Shown one piece after another: positions 9,301-20,200 of a DNA stretch of 49,744 nucleotides (its first letter is position 1; each line of letters begins with the position of its first letter). Position numbers and translations under genes: made by a program. The stretch covers positions 126,115-175,858 of the forward strand of contig MU657183.1 of assembly GCA_026770575.1 (NCBI GenBank), read 5' to 3'. This DNA comes from Pelagophyceae sp. CCMP2097. Its lineage: Eukaryota; Sar; Pelagophyceae. Under the pieces are notes generated by a model. That model worked only from the letters and a program-made list of their open reading frames with translations, ran no database searches and was not told where the DNA came from.

Positions 9301-12300
9301 GACTCGGCCCAGGCCGCGGCGCGCCGAGCTTTAGAGGAGATTGCGACCATCACTGACGCGCTCAATCTCGCCGAAAAGCTGGGCGAAGATGCCGCCAAGA
9401 CGTGCGCAAGCCTCCGCAAACAAATGGAAAGCGCGAAAAAAGTGGCGGCGGCCAAGGCGCAGGCGGTGCTGGACCAATTGAAGACGTTCGAGGGCGAGAT
9501 CGGTACGTGCTGCGCTCAAGCGCAGGACATTTTCTCGTTGCTGCGCGGCGGCGACGCCGCCGCGGACATGGGCGCCGCGGACGGCACCGCAGCTCGTGGG
9601 GACTTTGCGGACCTCGGAGTCCTCTTTTCAGAGTGCTCCAAGGTGCAATCGGTCATCAAGAATCTCAAAAGAATCAAAAACAAGTTCAAGCCGATGGTCA
9701 CCGCCGCCGCAAAGGCCGTCGCCGGCGCCGTCGAGTCGGCCGAAGCCGCTGCAGAAAAGATCGCGACGAGGAAAGCCACCGACGCAGCAATCATATACGG
9801 CGACTTTTCAAAGGAACTCGGCGACTTGCTCGGCGACGTGCCCCACGAATGGACCCCCTTTTTATCGGCCGCGGCGCCGGTGGTGAACGCGGTCAAGCAA
9901 GCCGGTTACCAAATGGCGAAGCGCGCCGTTTCCAAGAGCAACGACGCTGCAAAGACGCGCGCCGTCGCGGCGCTGCTCGTTTCGGCGCTCGCGGCCGCGT
10001 TGGAGGACGCCGACGGCGAAGACGGGCGAGGGTTCTCGAATGACGTCGCGACGCACCTCCGAGGTCGGTACACTGCCCCGACGACCTTTGATGTACGGCT
10101 CCGCCGCGCCGCCAGAGGCGCTCTCTCCGTCCGCCAGACGCTGGAGAGCGACGCCTCGGTGCGGTCTGTGCTCCTCCGCGGTGGCGTTGCGGCCGAGGCG
10201 CTTTGCGGTCTCCTGCTCTCCAGCCACGGCCCGCCCTCGGACCCGGCGGGCGCGTTGGACTCGATCCGAAGCTCGATGGAGAAGCAGCAGGTCGAGATGG
10301 ACCGGCAGAAATCGGACCTCGAGGCCCGGCTGAAGGCGAGCGAGCTTTTTCTCGAGGCCCGGCTAACCGCGAGCGAGGCTGCGCTCGAAGCCAAGCTGTT
10401 GAAGCTACTCGGCAATTTGCCCCGGTCCGACGCCGGCGGCTCCAAGCCCTTTGGCGGCGCGCCGCCCTACGCCGAAACCGCCGACGGCGTCGAAAACGAC
10501 GACGCGTACGAGGCTTTCCGCGCCGGGCCGGCCGTCTCGGGCGGCGGCATGTCGGCCGTGCGGGCGCGGCCGCGCGGCGGCGGGTCCGCCTCGGGCGTTT
10601 CGCGCGAGCCGAATTCGGCATCGCGGCAGTCGTGGGAAAGGGCTGCGAAGATTTATCATCGCGGCATTCGCGGCAGCGGCCACGCCACGGCGGTCTATTG
10701 GCGCAGCGATGTGCGCGGGCGCCCCGTGGCAAACGCTTGGCCGACGGGCCCGCGTCCGCCGCGGCCGTCGTCGGCGCCGCCCGGACCGCGGCGGCCGCCA
10801 TCGCCGCCGCCGTCGCCGTCGGCGCGGGTGCGGGAGCCGCCGAGGCACATGAGCGAGTCTCGCAGGGACGGCGCGGCGGCGCCGGTGCGCGCCGAGTCGA
10901 TGGCGCGCGAGAACGCCGACCTGTGGTGCGCCGACGCCAAGCTGCGGCGCACCGTCACCGAGCTCCGCGCCGACGTCAAGCGCCTCAACGCCGCAGCGGC
11001 TGCGGAAACCCGCGCTGAATCAGTCGTCGCGGCCGCGGCGGCGCCGGTGCGCGCCGAGTCGATGGCGCGCGAGAACGCCGACCTCTGGCGCGCCGACGCC
11101 AAGCTGCGGCGCGCCGTCACCGATCTCCGCGCCGAAGTCGCCCGCCTTGGCGCTGCTGCGGCTGTGGAAGCCCGTGCTGAAGCACTCGTCGCGCCCGTGG
11201 CGTTGGCGGCCGCAGTGGCGCCGGTGCACGCCGAGTCGATGGCGGGCGAGAACGCCGAGCTCCGCGCCGCCGTCGCCGAGCTCCGCGTCGAAGTCGCGCG
11301 CCTCGCCGCCGCCGCGGCTGCGGCCGCCCGTTTCGAGCCCGTCGTCTCGGCCGAAGAGTTCGCGGTCGAAACTGCTTCTATACGCGCGGAAATACGCGCA
11401 AACATGTTCGCCCTCCAGGCGGCGCAGGCCCACTCCCGCGCCAGCACGGCGGGGCCGCTCGCGCGCGCGACGGACTTGCGGTCGCACGCGGCCGTCGGCG
11501 CGTCGATGGTCAACGCCGTCGCCGTCGCAAAAAGCCGCGCGGAAGCCCTCGGCATCGACCCGAACATGCTGAGACTCGACGCGACCGCCGACGTGCTTGT
11601 GGCTGCGCAGGCCGAGACCAAAGCCGACGTCGGCGAGGTCATGGAGCACCACACGATACGGGCGAAGCGATGCAAAGTCGAAGCCACGGCGCGCCTCAAG
11701 GCCGAAGAGGCCAAGCGCCTCGCGGCCGAAGAGGCCAAGCGCCTCGCGACCAACCGCCTCGCGGCCGAAAAGGCCGAGCGCCTCGCGGCCAAAGAGGAGA
11801 AGCGCCTCGCGGCCAGAGAGGCCAACCGCCTCGCGGCCAACCGCCTCGAGGCCGAAGAGGCCGAGCGCCTCGCGGCCGGAAAGGCCGAGCGCCTCGCGGC
11901 CAAAGAGGAGAAGCGCCTCGCGGCCAAAGAGCGCCTCGCGGCCGAAGAGGCCGAGCGCCTCGCGGCCAAAGAGGAGAAGCGCCTCGCGGCCAGAGAGGCC
12001 AAGCGCGTCTCGGCCGAAGAGGACGAGCGCCGCGGAATAGAGCTGTTTAAGAAGCGCAAGTACGGCGACGCCGAGCCGCTCCTCCGCCGCGCCCTCAAGA
12101 TCTTCGATCAGCAGTTAAGGCCGGACGACCTACAAGTCGCGGATACGCTGCTCAAACTCGCGAAGTCGATGGAGAAGCGGCGGTCTTCTCCTAACACGGA
12201 CGGCAAGTACGAGGGTGCCGCCTATTACGAGCAGTTGAAAATCCGCAAAGCCAAGCGCGAGCCGTTCCTCCGCCGCGCCATCGGGATCAAGGAAATGAAG

Positions 12301-12831
12301 CTCGGGCGAGACCACCTGGAACTCGCGACTCCGCTGCTCGACCTCGCGTATTTGCTGCAAGACAAGGGCCGGTGCGACGCCGCCTTGCCGTTCTACCACC
12401 GCGCCATCGAGATAATGGAAAAGCGTTGGGGGCAAGACCACTTTGAACTCGCGGAGGAGCTTTGCAAGGCACTGTTCAACTACGCGGAGGCGCTGGAGAA
12501 GCAGGAAAAGTTCGTCGCCGCCGAGCAGTCGATCTGCCGTGCCCTCGAGATCGAAGAAAAGCATTCCGGGCGAGACAGCACGGATGTCGCGTATGGGCTG
12601 ACATGCCTCGCAAAGCTCCTGTGGCGCCTCGACCGCCTCGACGAGGCGCTGCCCTACCAGGAACGGGCGACGAAGATAATGGGGCAGCTGGGAAGTGGTC
12701 GAGAGAAGAAGGATTACCGCTTCGAGCTCGACCAAATGCGACAAAAGGCGCCTCACAACTGGAAGGAACTAAGGGACGCAAGAGTGGACGACGACTCGGA
12801 GGCCGACGGTAATATTAATAATAATAAATAA
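6400..12831 (+). CDS. 2143-residue Ala-rich helical protein with coiled coils and C-terminal TPRs
   Basis: One uninterrupted frame encodes 2143 residues, although neighbouring genes are split by short introns. Residues about 1-1350 are mostly predicted-helical and Ala-rich with no domain I recognise. No P-loop or signal peptide was seen, and a short hydrophobic stretch lies near residues 365-385. A Pro/Arg-rich linker (about 1440-1485) precedes three copies of a 54-59-residue repeat with the core RAESMARENADLW at nt 10879, 11041 and 11218. Next comes a charged coiled coil of RLAAEEA/K-type octamers (about 1755-1870). Last are four kinesin-light-chain-like TPRs (for example KYGDAEPLLRRALKIF, CDAALPFYHRAIEIM, LDEALPYQERATKIM), about 1875-2105. 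KLC-type TPRs bind protein partners, so a scaffold or cytoskeletal adaptor role is possible. I cannot assign a function. The start at 6400 is the first Met in frame. Confidence 0.75.
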   Translation: MPWGPRRLTAAEADFRNLEDASETQVRTRTLLRTLLPPKAVEAALHHDSAEQRDAAAANALADVLRGAGNDQGKCGWLNHFVAGGAEALVKAVDDRRSEVEGTFLNGVVLGPVPDRVATSAALIQVVVILAHFELGNAQEWRPLQLLHVARAADALLAAAAASDLTDEGLQHALLVPHAALDGEVSALALGKRLPGIGKDALREGVPGLLAAASQLFSRPPRGDALSAARNTVAGALTLGAAHRALVLLHHRDFSLGADDKAKWSLAIKSARASARKGLLQAASNQERCARSALALFVEASLAACESGVGSLLDDQATVKAFAVLFSLARGAVVATLSGGASGVGEMIKAVLKGGALLLDGYNTRMEEKVSSLLRMISILIEAIAFPVSWHWTAPAGGGARLGLRAADANAAADANADAADAEAAADEAAADEAAAAFTDSLVEACAAMEHSANVWVVRVHLMLHLARLICRRDLPVAARWALWNGDAARNFSGLSGMLWHGEAKARIVCRISGTAVSRLGPAEWEAESPVQADSPVRGAPPIPPSAWRKTPRPPALGAHVASEMVEYYYAVAGESVLQVQKLCRLEDAVDDASPRSAPAGERYVWIEFGENVVLDVVGLDVVGLSEPPGPRVKRLCHLLLEKLLEAAAGDVDAAEGAARLRSALLCAREDATEAVLDEILAPLDAVATALRTRAAAVADCAKAKAEDAAKTAAAKTAAAEFLGALVRAETTLGDAVAKSKAVRLAVAPIVEVLGYVAYLKVASAQATAKAYALRRADRLMTAAAKEAGDRAAVLAGQLLDSADEGLDFGVTERLFLDRLFALRAAGAAAAAALRLFGDAGQSKEKKSFYRNPLSVAGAKVASFIPSLGGKAASNVDAVEAASKAGAVVTDDLDFAGLGAAAAAAARHALEKFKDASNAEAQKAVRVEVIKVVDPVRQRIFDLAGKAATDASLDVDKASDGRPGGLIDSAQAAARRALEEIATITDALNLAEKLGEDAAKTCASLRKQMESAKKVAAAKAQAVLDQLKTFEGEIGTCCAQAQDIFSLLRGGDAAADMGAADGTAARGDFADLGVLFSECSKVQSVIKNLKRIKNKFKPMVTAAAKAVAGAVESAEAAAEKIATRKATDAAIIYGDFSKELGDLLGDVPHEWTPFLSAAAPVVNAVKQAGYQMAKRAVSKSNDAAKTRAVAALLVSALAAALEDADGEDGRGFSNDVATHLRGRYTAPTTFDVRLRRAARGALSVRQTLESDASVRSVLLRGGVAAEALCGLLLSSHGPPSDPAGALDSIRSSMEKQQVEMDRQKSDLEARLKASELFLEARLTASEAALEAKLLKLLGNLPRSDAGGSKPFGGAPPYAETADGVENDDAYEAFRAGPAVSGGGMSAVRARPRGGGSASGVSREPNSASRQSWERAAKIYHRGIRGSGHATAVYWRSDVRGRPVANAWPTGPRPPRPSSAPPGPRRPPSPPPSPSARVREPPRHMSESRRDGAAAPVRAESMARENADLWCADAKLRRTVTELRADVKRLNAAAAAETRAESVVAAAAAPVRAESMARENADLWRADAKLRRAVTDLRAEVARLGAAAAVEARAEALVAPVALAAAVAPVHAESMAGENAELRAAVAELRVEVARLAAAAAAAARFEPVVSAEEFAVETASIRAEIRANMFALQAAQAHSRASTAGPLARATDLRSHAAVGASMVNAVAVAKSRAEALGIDPNMLRLDATADVLVAAQAETKADVGEVMEHHTIRAKRCKVEATARLKAEEAKRLAAEEAKRLATNRLAAEKAERLAAKEEKRLAAREANRLAANRLEAEEAERLAAGKAERLAAKEEKRLAAKERLAAEEAERLAAKEEKRLAAREAKRVSAEEDERRGIELFKKRKYGDAEPLLRRALKIFDQQLRPDDLQVADTLLKLAKSMEKRRSSPNTDGKYEGAAYYEQLKIRKAKREPFLRRAIGIKEMKLGRDHLELATPLLDLAYLLQDKGRCDAALPFYHRAIEIMEKRWGQDHFELAEELCKALFNYAEALEKQEKFVAAEQSICRALEIEEKHSGRDSTDVAYGLTCLAKLLWRLDRLDEALPYQERATKIMGQLGSGREKKDYRFELDQMRQKAPHNWKELRDARVDDDSEADGNINNNK
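10879..11320 (+). repeat. Three tandem coding repeats (162-177 bp)
   Basis: gcgccggtgcgcgccgagtc starts units at 10879 and 11041, and a variant starts at 11218. The encoded repeats run AESMARENADLW then LRRxVTxLRAxVxRL then an Ala-rich tail, so they are likely coiled-coil segments that arose by internal duplication. Confidence 0.8.
11690..12020 (+). repeat. Coding octamer-type repeats of the RLAAEEA/K coiled coil
   Basis: About 15 short units of 21-30 bp built on cgcctcgcggcc(g/a)aagaggcc encode RLAAEEAK, RLAAKEEK, RLAAREAN and similar. The regular charge pattern predicts a long single helix or a TolA-like coiled coil. Confidence 0.8.
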
Positions 12832-12945
12832 TAATAAAATCACAGGGCGGCCCGTCCCGGAGGACCTTCTCATGGCCGTCTCAGATCAACCAACTTGGCA
12901 CGAATTTGATCGGTTTTCAACCAGAATCGATCAATGAAACTATTT
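12828..12945 (+). repeat. Dispersed repeat, copy 2 (pair with 4862-4985)
   Basis: It begins in an (aataat)n stretch that overlaps the stop codon of the large gene, then follows the 4862-4985 copy: aaatcacagg, ggaggaccttctcatggcc, cagatcaaccaacttggcac, gaatttgatcggttttc, gatcaatgaaac. The large gene's terminator region may thus be element-derived. Confidence 0.7.
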
Positions 12946-14269
12946 AACGAAACAAGCAGCGAGGGTGGTCCTCCCAAATGTTTGGGGAAAGTGGGTTGCC
13001 GATGTCGGATCGGGCTGATTTTGGGGGCGCTGCGACCGGACGGGGCCAACTAGAGGTTCCCCCTAAGAGATTTGCGATCCGGCCGCGCGCGCCCGCGCCG
13101 CGAGCGAAAATGTAGTCCAAAAAATCCGAAAAACCATTCGGAAAGTGCAAACTTTTAAAACCCCTCTTGCTTGCTTAAGATCCACCCTGGGTGGGGCTGC
13201 CCCAAAAGAGTATGCCCGCTAAGCGGTGACAAAGTCAGGCACCCGAGCAAAAATGCCCGGATGACTTGCCTGCGGAGGCCGTTCTCGCGACAGTAATGCC
13301 GCGCGACCTCCTCGTGCGAGTATGGGCACCAAGCACTCTGGCTCTTTGGACGCGCCGCTGGGGAAGCCTTATGGGGGGCGATAGCGTCGAGGGTATAGTC
13401 GTGCGCAGCCGGACCTCTTCAAGTTCTTTGACGGCTTGTTTTGTTAAAGAGGTATCAACAACATGGTTTCCGACGACGAGGCCCAAGTCTCTCTCTCGGG
13501 CCGTGCTGTTGGTCGCACGGGGAGATGGAGAAGTCGCTGGTGAGGCCTCGAGAGAGTCCTGCGCCAGTCGTGGAGGCGCTGTCTCGGACCACGTGGCTCG
13601 CGTTGGACTCCAATCGTACCCGCCCCGGAGGCACCTCTCGGGAGAGCGCGCGACGTCCGTGGCTCGTCCCGGGGGCCGGGTGGCGCCGCGTCGTCTCGCG
13701 GCGGGCGGCTGCGTCTGTGCGTCACCGGCGGTCCGCGCTCGCCCTCGCGACTCGTCGAGCTGGCGCGCTCCCTCCGAGCGTTCCCTCCGACGTGATCTCG
13801 GAGGCAGGCGCGGCGGCGCACGAGCGTCGGCGCAAATCCGTATGCCGACGCCTGGCCGCGGGTCGGCCAACGGCCCTCTTCGTCGGCCAAAGGCCTCCGC
13901 GAAGTGCCAAAACTTGGGAAGCTGGACATACACTCGCTCGCAAGCTTCCCTCGTCGTGCCTGCGACTTGGAGCTGCGCGCGGAGCACAACGCCGCAGCGC
14001 ACCGCCGGCTCGACTCGCGTGAGGGAGGCCACCACGGGTCGCACCGACCCTCCGGGCCCCGCCGTCCAAGTCCCGTCAAACGTCTCCGCCGCGCGCTCTG
14101 TGGCTGCGGATCAGAGCGCCGTGGCTGGGGATCCAACCAAAGGCCGCGCATCGCAGAGCCCCCAGTGCCCCACGGCCGGCGAAAGCTGACGTCGTAGCGA
14201 AAGCGCGCCTCCTTCCGGCAACGCCTCGAGGGACCGCCGCCCACGTCGCCCTGGCCCGCCGTCGCTTGG
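12946..14269. other. Long overlapping open frames, no confident gene
   Basis: GC-rich DNA leaves frames of up to about 300 codons open on both strands (13266-14189 plus; 13235-14044 and 13444-14370 minus), but their products are Arg/Pro/Ser-rich without domains. The minus frame near 13420-13500 (VGNHVVDTSLTKQAVKELEE) and near 13895-13960 (RVYVQLPKFWHFAEAFG) looks more protein-like and could be remnants of a decayed gene. A copy of the gatccaccctg repeat lies at 13180-13235. Confidence 0.35.
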
Positions 14270-17200
14270 GGGGCTGGGCGTACCCACCCCGCCGGGTTGG
14301 GGCGCGCTTGGCACGCCGCGCCGCCGCCGGTGCAAATGCTTCGCCAAATCGTGCGGAACCCCGCGTCCATTTCTGGGAATTTCCCGGGTCTTTACAATTG
14401 TAAGCAGATCTTGAAGAATCTCGCCGATTTGTCAGCAGCTTCGAATCGGTCGGAACTCTGGCTGCACGTGGCATTCGGCGTGACGAGAGCAAGGCAAGGC
14501 GTTTGCGCACAATGAAGCGCCGCAACAAGGCGTCTTCGCGTTCACAAAGAGGCGGCAACGATCGGTACTCGTCGAGCTCGGATCCGGACTACGCGAGAAA
14601 GGTCGCGCGTAAGGACAAGCTCAAGCGCCGGGACCGCGTTGACATCGCGTGAGTCGCCTTGCGTGCGCCCCCTCGGGGCAGCTTTTCCCCGGCAAATGTC
14701 CCAACTCCCGTCGTGGCGCGGGCGTCGGCGCCCTTTGAAAGTCGAAAAAGGACCCGCCGTTGTTTAAGTGACTCGTTTCTTCTTCTTTGGAAGGGGGCGC
14801 CTCGACTCGTGGGGGAGGGGGCTCCTCGCGCGCCCCCTCGGGGCGGTCCTTGCCCATTGATCGCCCCAGCCCCCGTCGTGGCGCGCGCGTCGGCGCCCTT
14901 GGAAAGTCGAAAAGTGACCCGCCGTCGTTGAAGAAACTCGTTTCTTCTTCTTTGGAAGGGGGCGCCTCGACTCGTGGGCTCCTCGTGCGCCCCCTCGGGG
15001 TGGTCCTTCTCCGGCGAACGCCCAACCCCCGGTCGTGGCGCGGGCGTCGGCGCCCTTTGAAAGGCGAAAAAGGACCCCGGCCGCCGTCGTTGGAAAATTT
15101 CATTTCGTCGTCTTTGGAAGACGCGGCTCCGCCTCGAAACCTAAATCATCGCTCCCCGCTAGGGACGCGCTCGTCGAGCGGCGGTCGTCGCCGCGCCACG
15201 AGCGCGAGCGCCTTGTGCGCGACCTGTACCCGAAGCTCATCGCGGCGCTCAAGGACGTCGAGTTCGTCGTTTCCAAGTACAAGGACACCCTGCAAACGGC
15301 GGCCGCGTTCACCGGGTTCGTTTTCAACGGCAAGCTGACGGCATTCGGAGCGCCCAAGGTGGCGGAGATCCTGCGCTACGGCTGGAAGGACTGGTTCTCC
15401 GAGGGCTTCATGTGGCCCGAGGAGTGGACGCGGCGCAGCGAGGAGGACGAGGGGGACTACGGCCCGCTGCCGACGACGCCGTTCACGTGGGAGAGTCACA
15501 TCATGCAGATCATCGACGGCACGGCGGAAGAGCTTCTCCTCTCGCTGGTCCGTACGGGGACCGTCGTTTGCCGCGACACAATTCAACTTTGCATTTCTTC
15601 ACTCTCGTGTTGATCGTGAGTATGTAGGTCCTGCACAAGCTGTCGGTCATCGTCTTCCAGGCGGTCGTCCTGCCGAAGCGCCTCGAGTGGAAGGGCAAGG
15701 TCGAGCTGTCGGAGGTGCGTCTTTTTCCATTGTGAAGCTTTGGCGGTTCGACGACGACCACTTCTTTCCGGCATCCTCGCACCTTTGCACATCATAGGAG
15801 CACCCGATCACTTTCAGAAACCCGTCTTGTTTTCGAGAGAGGGCAGCGTTTAGAGTGGGGGCAACCATGCGTCTTACCCTCGCCCATTCCCCTTGGCGAC
15901 CCTCACTCACAAACTCTGGAACAGGCTGGACCTGATCATCGCGCTCGGCCGCCGCCTCGGCGTCGAGGCTATCGTGCTCAGCGCGACGCGGGCCGCGGTC
16001 AAGGTCTGGGAGCACGTCGGCCTCCGGCGCTGCGCAACCAAGAACTCATCGAAGCCGACGCGGCTCGGCATGCTCTACCAGGCCTCGCTCGGGTTTCACG
16101 GCCGCGTCCGCACAATTTTGAGGCCGCAAACGAGAGATGCATCCAACGACGAGAGATGCATCCGGCTCGACGAGAGGAGAGTGTGACGGTGCCCGTTTCA
16201 CGAGCTCGTCATAAGCCTCTCGCCGTTGCCCACAGTCATTTATCGATTCCCGCAGCTACGCGACCAAGGCGTTTGAGGGCGACAACAACCTGGTGGGCAT
16301 GGGCATCTTCCTCGCCGACAAGGGCGGCCGGCTCGACCGGAAGCAGTTTAAGGACGAGCTGCGCGTCGTGCTCGACAACTGCGGCAAGAAGGCCAAGGCG
16401 GACGGCAAAACAAAGGAGCCGACGCTGCTCTTCTCGCAGCGCTCCGACGGCCTGCGTGAGGCCACGGAGGCCTACAGCGGCTACCTCGGCGACGGCGGCG
16501 AGCCCTTTGAGCTCATGGACCGGCCGGCCGCGCGCACGCCGCGTCTTTCATCGATTCCTTTGAGCGGCGGTCAGGGAGGAGAATGTCCAAAAATAACTTC
16601 TGTCAGATATACAATTCGCGACGCCAGGACGACGCCATCGCGGGCAACAAGCCGAGCTTGTGGCGCCAGAAGTTCGCCGGCTCGCTGCCGCGGGACTGGC
16701 CGGGGCCAGAGTCGGCGATTTATGGTTGGAAAACCCGAACCGTCGACACAAAGGCCGTCGTGTGGGCGGTATTAGAGTCGAGGGGTGGCCGGGGAAGCCC
16801 CCAAAGCGTGGCCGTCGTACGCGAGAGGCGGGGTGATTCTGGCCGTCGACCGACATTGCCACCCTAGGCCGGTGCTGAGCGTCGACAAGGCCAGGAAGGG
16901 CGCGGGCTTCGGCCTGAAGACGACGGCCACCATGACGCGGGGCGATGTCGTCGTCGAGTACCTGGGCGAGTGCGTCATCGAGGCCGAGCGGCTGAAGCGG
17001 CCGCCGACGCGCTACACGGTCTGGCTCGAGGGCAAGAAGACGTGCATCGACGCCGAGGAATCGGGCTCGCTGGCCCAGTTCGCGAACAACGCCTGCACGC
17101 ACTCGAACACGTGAGGATCCCAACGCCTCTGGCGATGTTCTGTCTTCATCCCCGAACGTTTTGCCACAAATGACTTTTTCTGCTGTAGGACGCTCGAGTG

Positions 17201-20200
17201 GCGCGCGCTCCGTGCCCACCAACTCCTTCCTTGGAAACCTACGATGCCATGGTGCTTCATGCTCAACCTTCTGACCATTCTTTATAGGCTCGAGATCGAC
17301 GGCGTGCAGCGCGTCTTCCTGGTTGCGACGAAGGACAGAGCGGCGCCTGGCTCACGCTCAACTACGCGCAAGAGCCATGTGCCTCACGACCTTCGAGGGC
17401 TATTTCCTGCCGTGCTTCTGCGGCCGCCGCGACTGCACCGGCTTCATCGGCGCCACGGCCCGGCAGAACGCCTGGAAGGTGGCGCTCTTCGCGCAGCGCG
17501 TCGAAGCGGAACGGCGCAAGGAGGCCAAGAAGAAGCGCCACAAGGCGAAGAAGAAGCTGAAGACCACGCACCTGGACGCCATGCTGCTCGACGACGCGCA
17601 GCTCGACGAGGCCCAGCCGATGCGCCGCGGCCGGTCCGACGACGTGGCGAGGTGAGCTGACCGTTTTGAAAAGTTCGACGGAACGGTCGCCGTCGCGACC
17701 CAGACGACATTTGGCATATAGGCCGTCGCCGCTGCTGGTCTCGCTGGTGCTGACCGACGTCGAGTCGCGAGACGCGCAGTCGTGAGTCGAACGTCGTCGT
17801 CCGCGTGTGGTCCCTTCTTCACAATCTGCGCCACAGGTCGGAACAGCACGTCGACGCGCCGGCAGCGCGACCGGTCCAATCCACCGCGCGACCCGAGCCG
17901 CGCGACGCAGCGTCGAAAAGAGGCGCCTTTGAAAAATGCCCTCGAGAATGTCTGACGTCTGACGACGGCCCGCACGACGGAAACTTCTAGGTCGCGCGAC
18001 GAGGCCGGGACGCACTCGAGCCTGGCGCTGGTGCTCGTCGACGACAAGCGCGACGACGCCGACGCCGAGCCGCCGCGGCAAGAGAGGCGCTCACGGGCCG
18101 CGCAAGGCAGGCAGAAGAAGCGGCAAGGGACGTCGAGCAGTTCGGAAGGCGACCCGCTGCGACCTGCTCGCGACGCTGCACCGCTGGCGCTGGAGGCAGC
18201 AGCGGACGTCCCGCCGCATGCCCCGGCGGTGCGTCAAGCAATCCTTTTTGGTCGGACGCTCCTCCGAAGCTCAAAATCGAAATAGGTCTCGACGACGCTC
18301 GGCCTGCGCTCGCTCTCGTCGCAGTCGCGCGAGACGCTGATCCAGTTGCTCAAGTGCGTCTACGCGTACCCGGAGGAGCCGACGTACCGCTGGCTCAAGC
18401 TGTCGAACCCGAACGTCAAGGCGCACATCGACGTCCCGGCGGCGCAGCGCGTCCTCGCGGCGCTCGGCTTCGCGCGCGAGACGGTGCAGGGCCACGAGCG
18501 GTCTGTCTGCCGCGCGCACCCGCCCTTCGCGACGGTCGCCGAGCTTCAGCGCGCTCTCGAGGCCCTGAGACCGGCGCACCTCACGGCAAAGTACGCGGCG
18601 ATGCTCGACGCCGTCAAAGCTCCTCGAGGGCTTCTGCCGGCCGCGGCGACGAGCAGCTCTTCGCGTACGGCCACCGCGCAGCCGTCAGCGCGGCTTCGGG
18701 CGGTCGAGGCTGTCGCGCTGCGGCTCAACCGGCGCGTGACGCTGGCGCTCCCGGGCGACTTGAACCTCGAGGCCTTCATCCGCGACTGCAAGCGAAGCCG
18801 CATCCTCAAGGACCTGACAAAGGAGGCGCTGCGGCAGCAGGAAGAGGCAGACCCGGAATGGTGGAATTCGAACGCGCTGCTCAAGTTTGAAGACCTGGCG
18901 CTGGTGGAGCCTTTACTCGAGCGAGGCGTTTGTCGAGCCGCCTTTAAAGCCGCCGCTGTCGCTGTGCATGGACGACGTCATCAAGCGGCGCATCGACGAA
19001 GGCACGCCGGGCGCGAAGCGGTGGCTCGAGCTGTACCGCGACATGCTCCGCACGCCGCGATACGAGGCCTGGATGGACGCGCGCGTTGCCAAGGCCGTCG
19101 CCGAGCGCGCCATGGCCGCCGAGGCCGAGCGCCGGGCCGCGCACTCGAAAGCCGCTTACAATTCGGCGCACGCGGTTTCGAAGCACGCGGAGTTGGAGGA
19201 GGTTTTGGCGTCGGCCGTCGAGGTCGACAAAAAGAACCGCAACCTGTGGAGCGACGACCGGATGCGACGGCTCGAGTTTGAGCACGTGCAGCGGGTTCTA
19301 AAGGCGCGGCCCGTCGAGGCGCAGCCCATTTAAGTCCGGCCGCCCGCGCTGCGATGTCTGCCACGACTCGTGCGAGCAGGCGCTGCTCTTCCGCTGCAAG
19401 GTGGACAAAAAGAAGGACCGGTCCTGCGACAAGTACTGCCACTCGTACATCGCCGGCTTTCCCGGCGGCCTCCCGGCCGGCCGCGTCCTCTACTGTCTCG
19501 AGTGCAGCGCTGAGCACGGCTCCAAGGTCCACTTCTCCGTGCTCCTCGGCCTGGAGCGCCGCACGGAGCGCCTCGACGGCCATCGCGAGCACCTGCACAA
19601 GCTCGGCTACGAGGGCCAGCTGGACGACGACCAGCTCGCGCGGCGCATCGCTTTAAGCGAGGGCATCCACGAGCGGGTGGCATCATCAGAGAACCCGTTC
19701 GCCGAGATTCACCGGCGGCACTTCCTGCGCTCGCTCTAGGCCGATCAGCCCGAGGAAGGGCAGCGCGGCCGGATCATCGGCTGGCTCGGCGAGCGCGCCG
19801 TCGACCCGGACGGCTCCGACGTTTCCGACGAGGAGGGGCAGCCGTGCCTCTCGGTGCATTTTCTTCTCTTGATCTTGTCTCGCGCCGTTTGTGGATCTCC
19901 GAGTCACAGGTGGCGATGCGGCACGCGGCCTGGCGCGAGACGAACGTCGTGCGAACGAATTTTCTTTCCTCGAGACGTTTGAATTATGCTCATCTTTAAC
20001 GCCGATGAATTCTGTGTAGGTGCCGAAGCCGCGAGAGTCGAAAGCAGCCTCTTTGGGAAAAAGGGGCATCACAGTCATGACGCCTACACCGGCTCGGCGC
20101 GCACTGCAGCTCTTCTGCGACGACAAGTGGACTCGGCGCCGGGCCAAGGTAACCAACAACACAGCGTCTTGGATTAACTTCCTGCCTGACATCATCGTCG

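Noticed and set aside
13266..14370. 300-codon frames on both strands
   Set aside because: GC-rich sequence keeps many frames open. The products are Arg/Pro/Ser-rich with no domains, and no splice-supported model was found.
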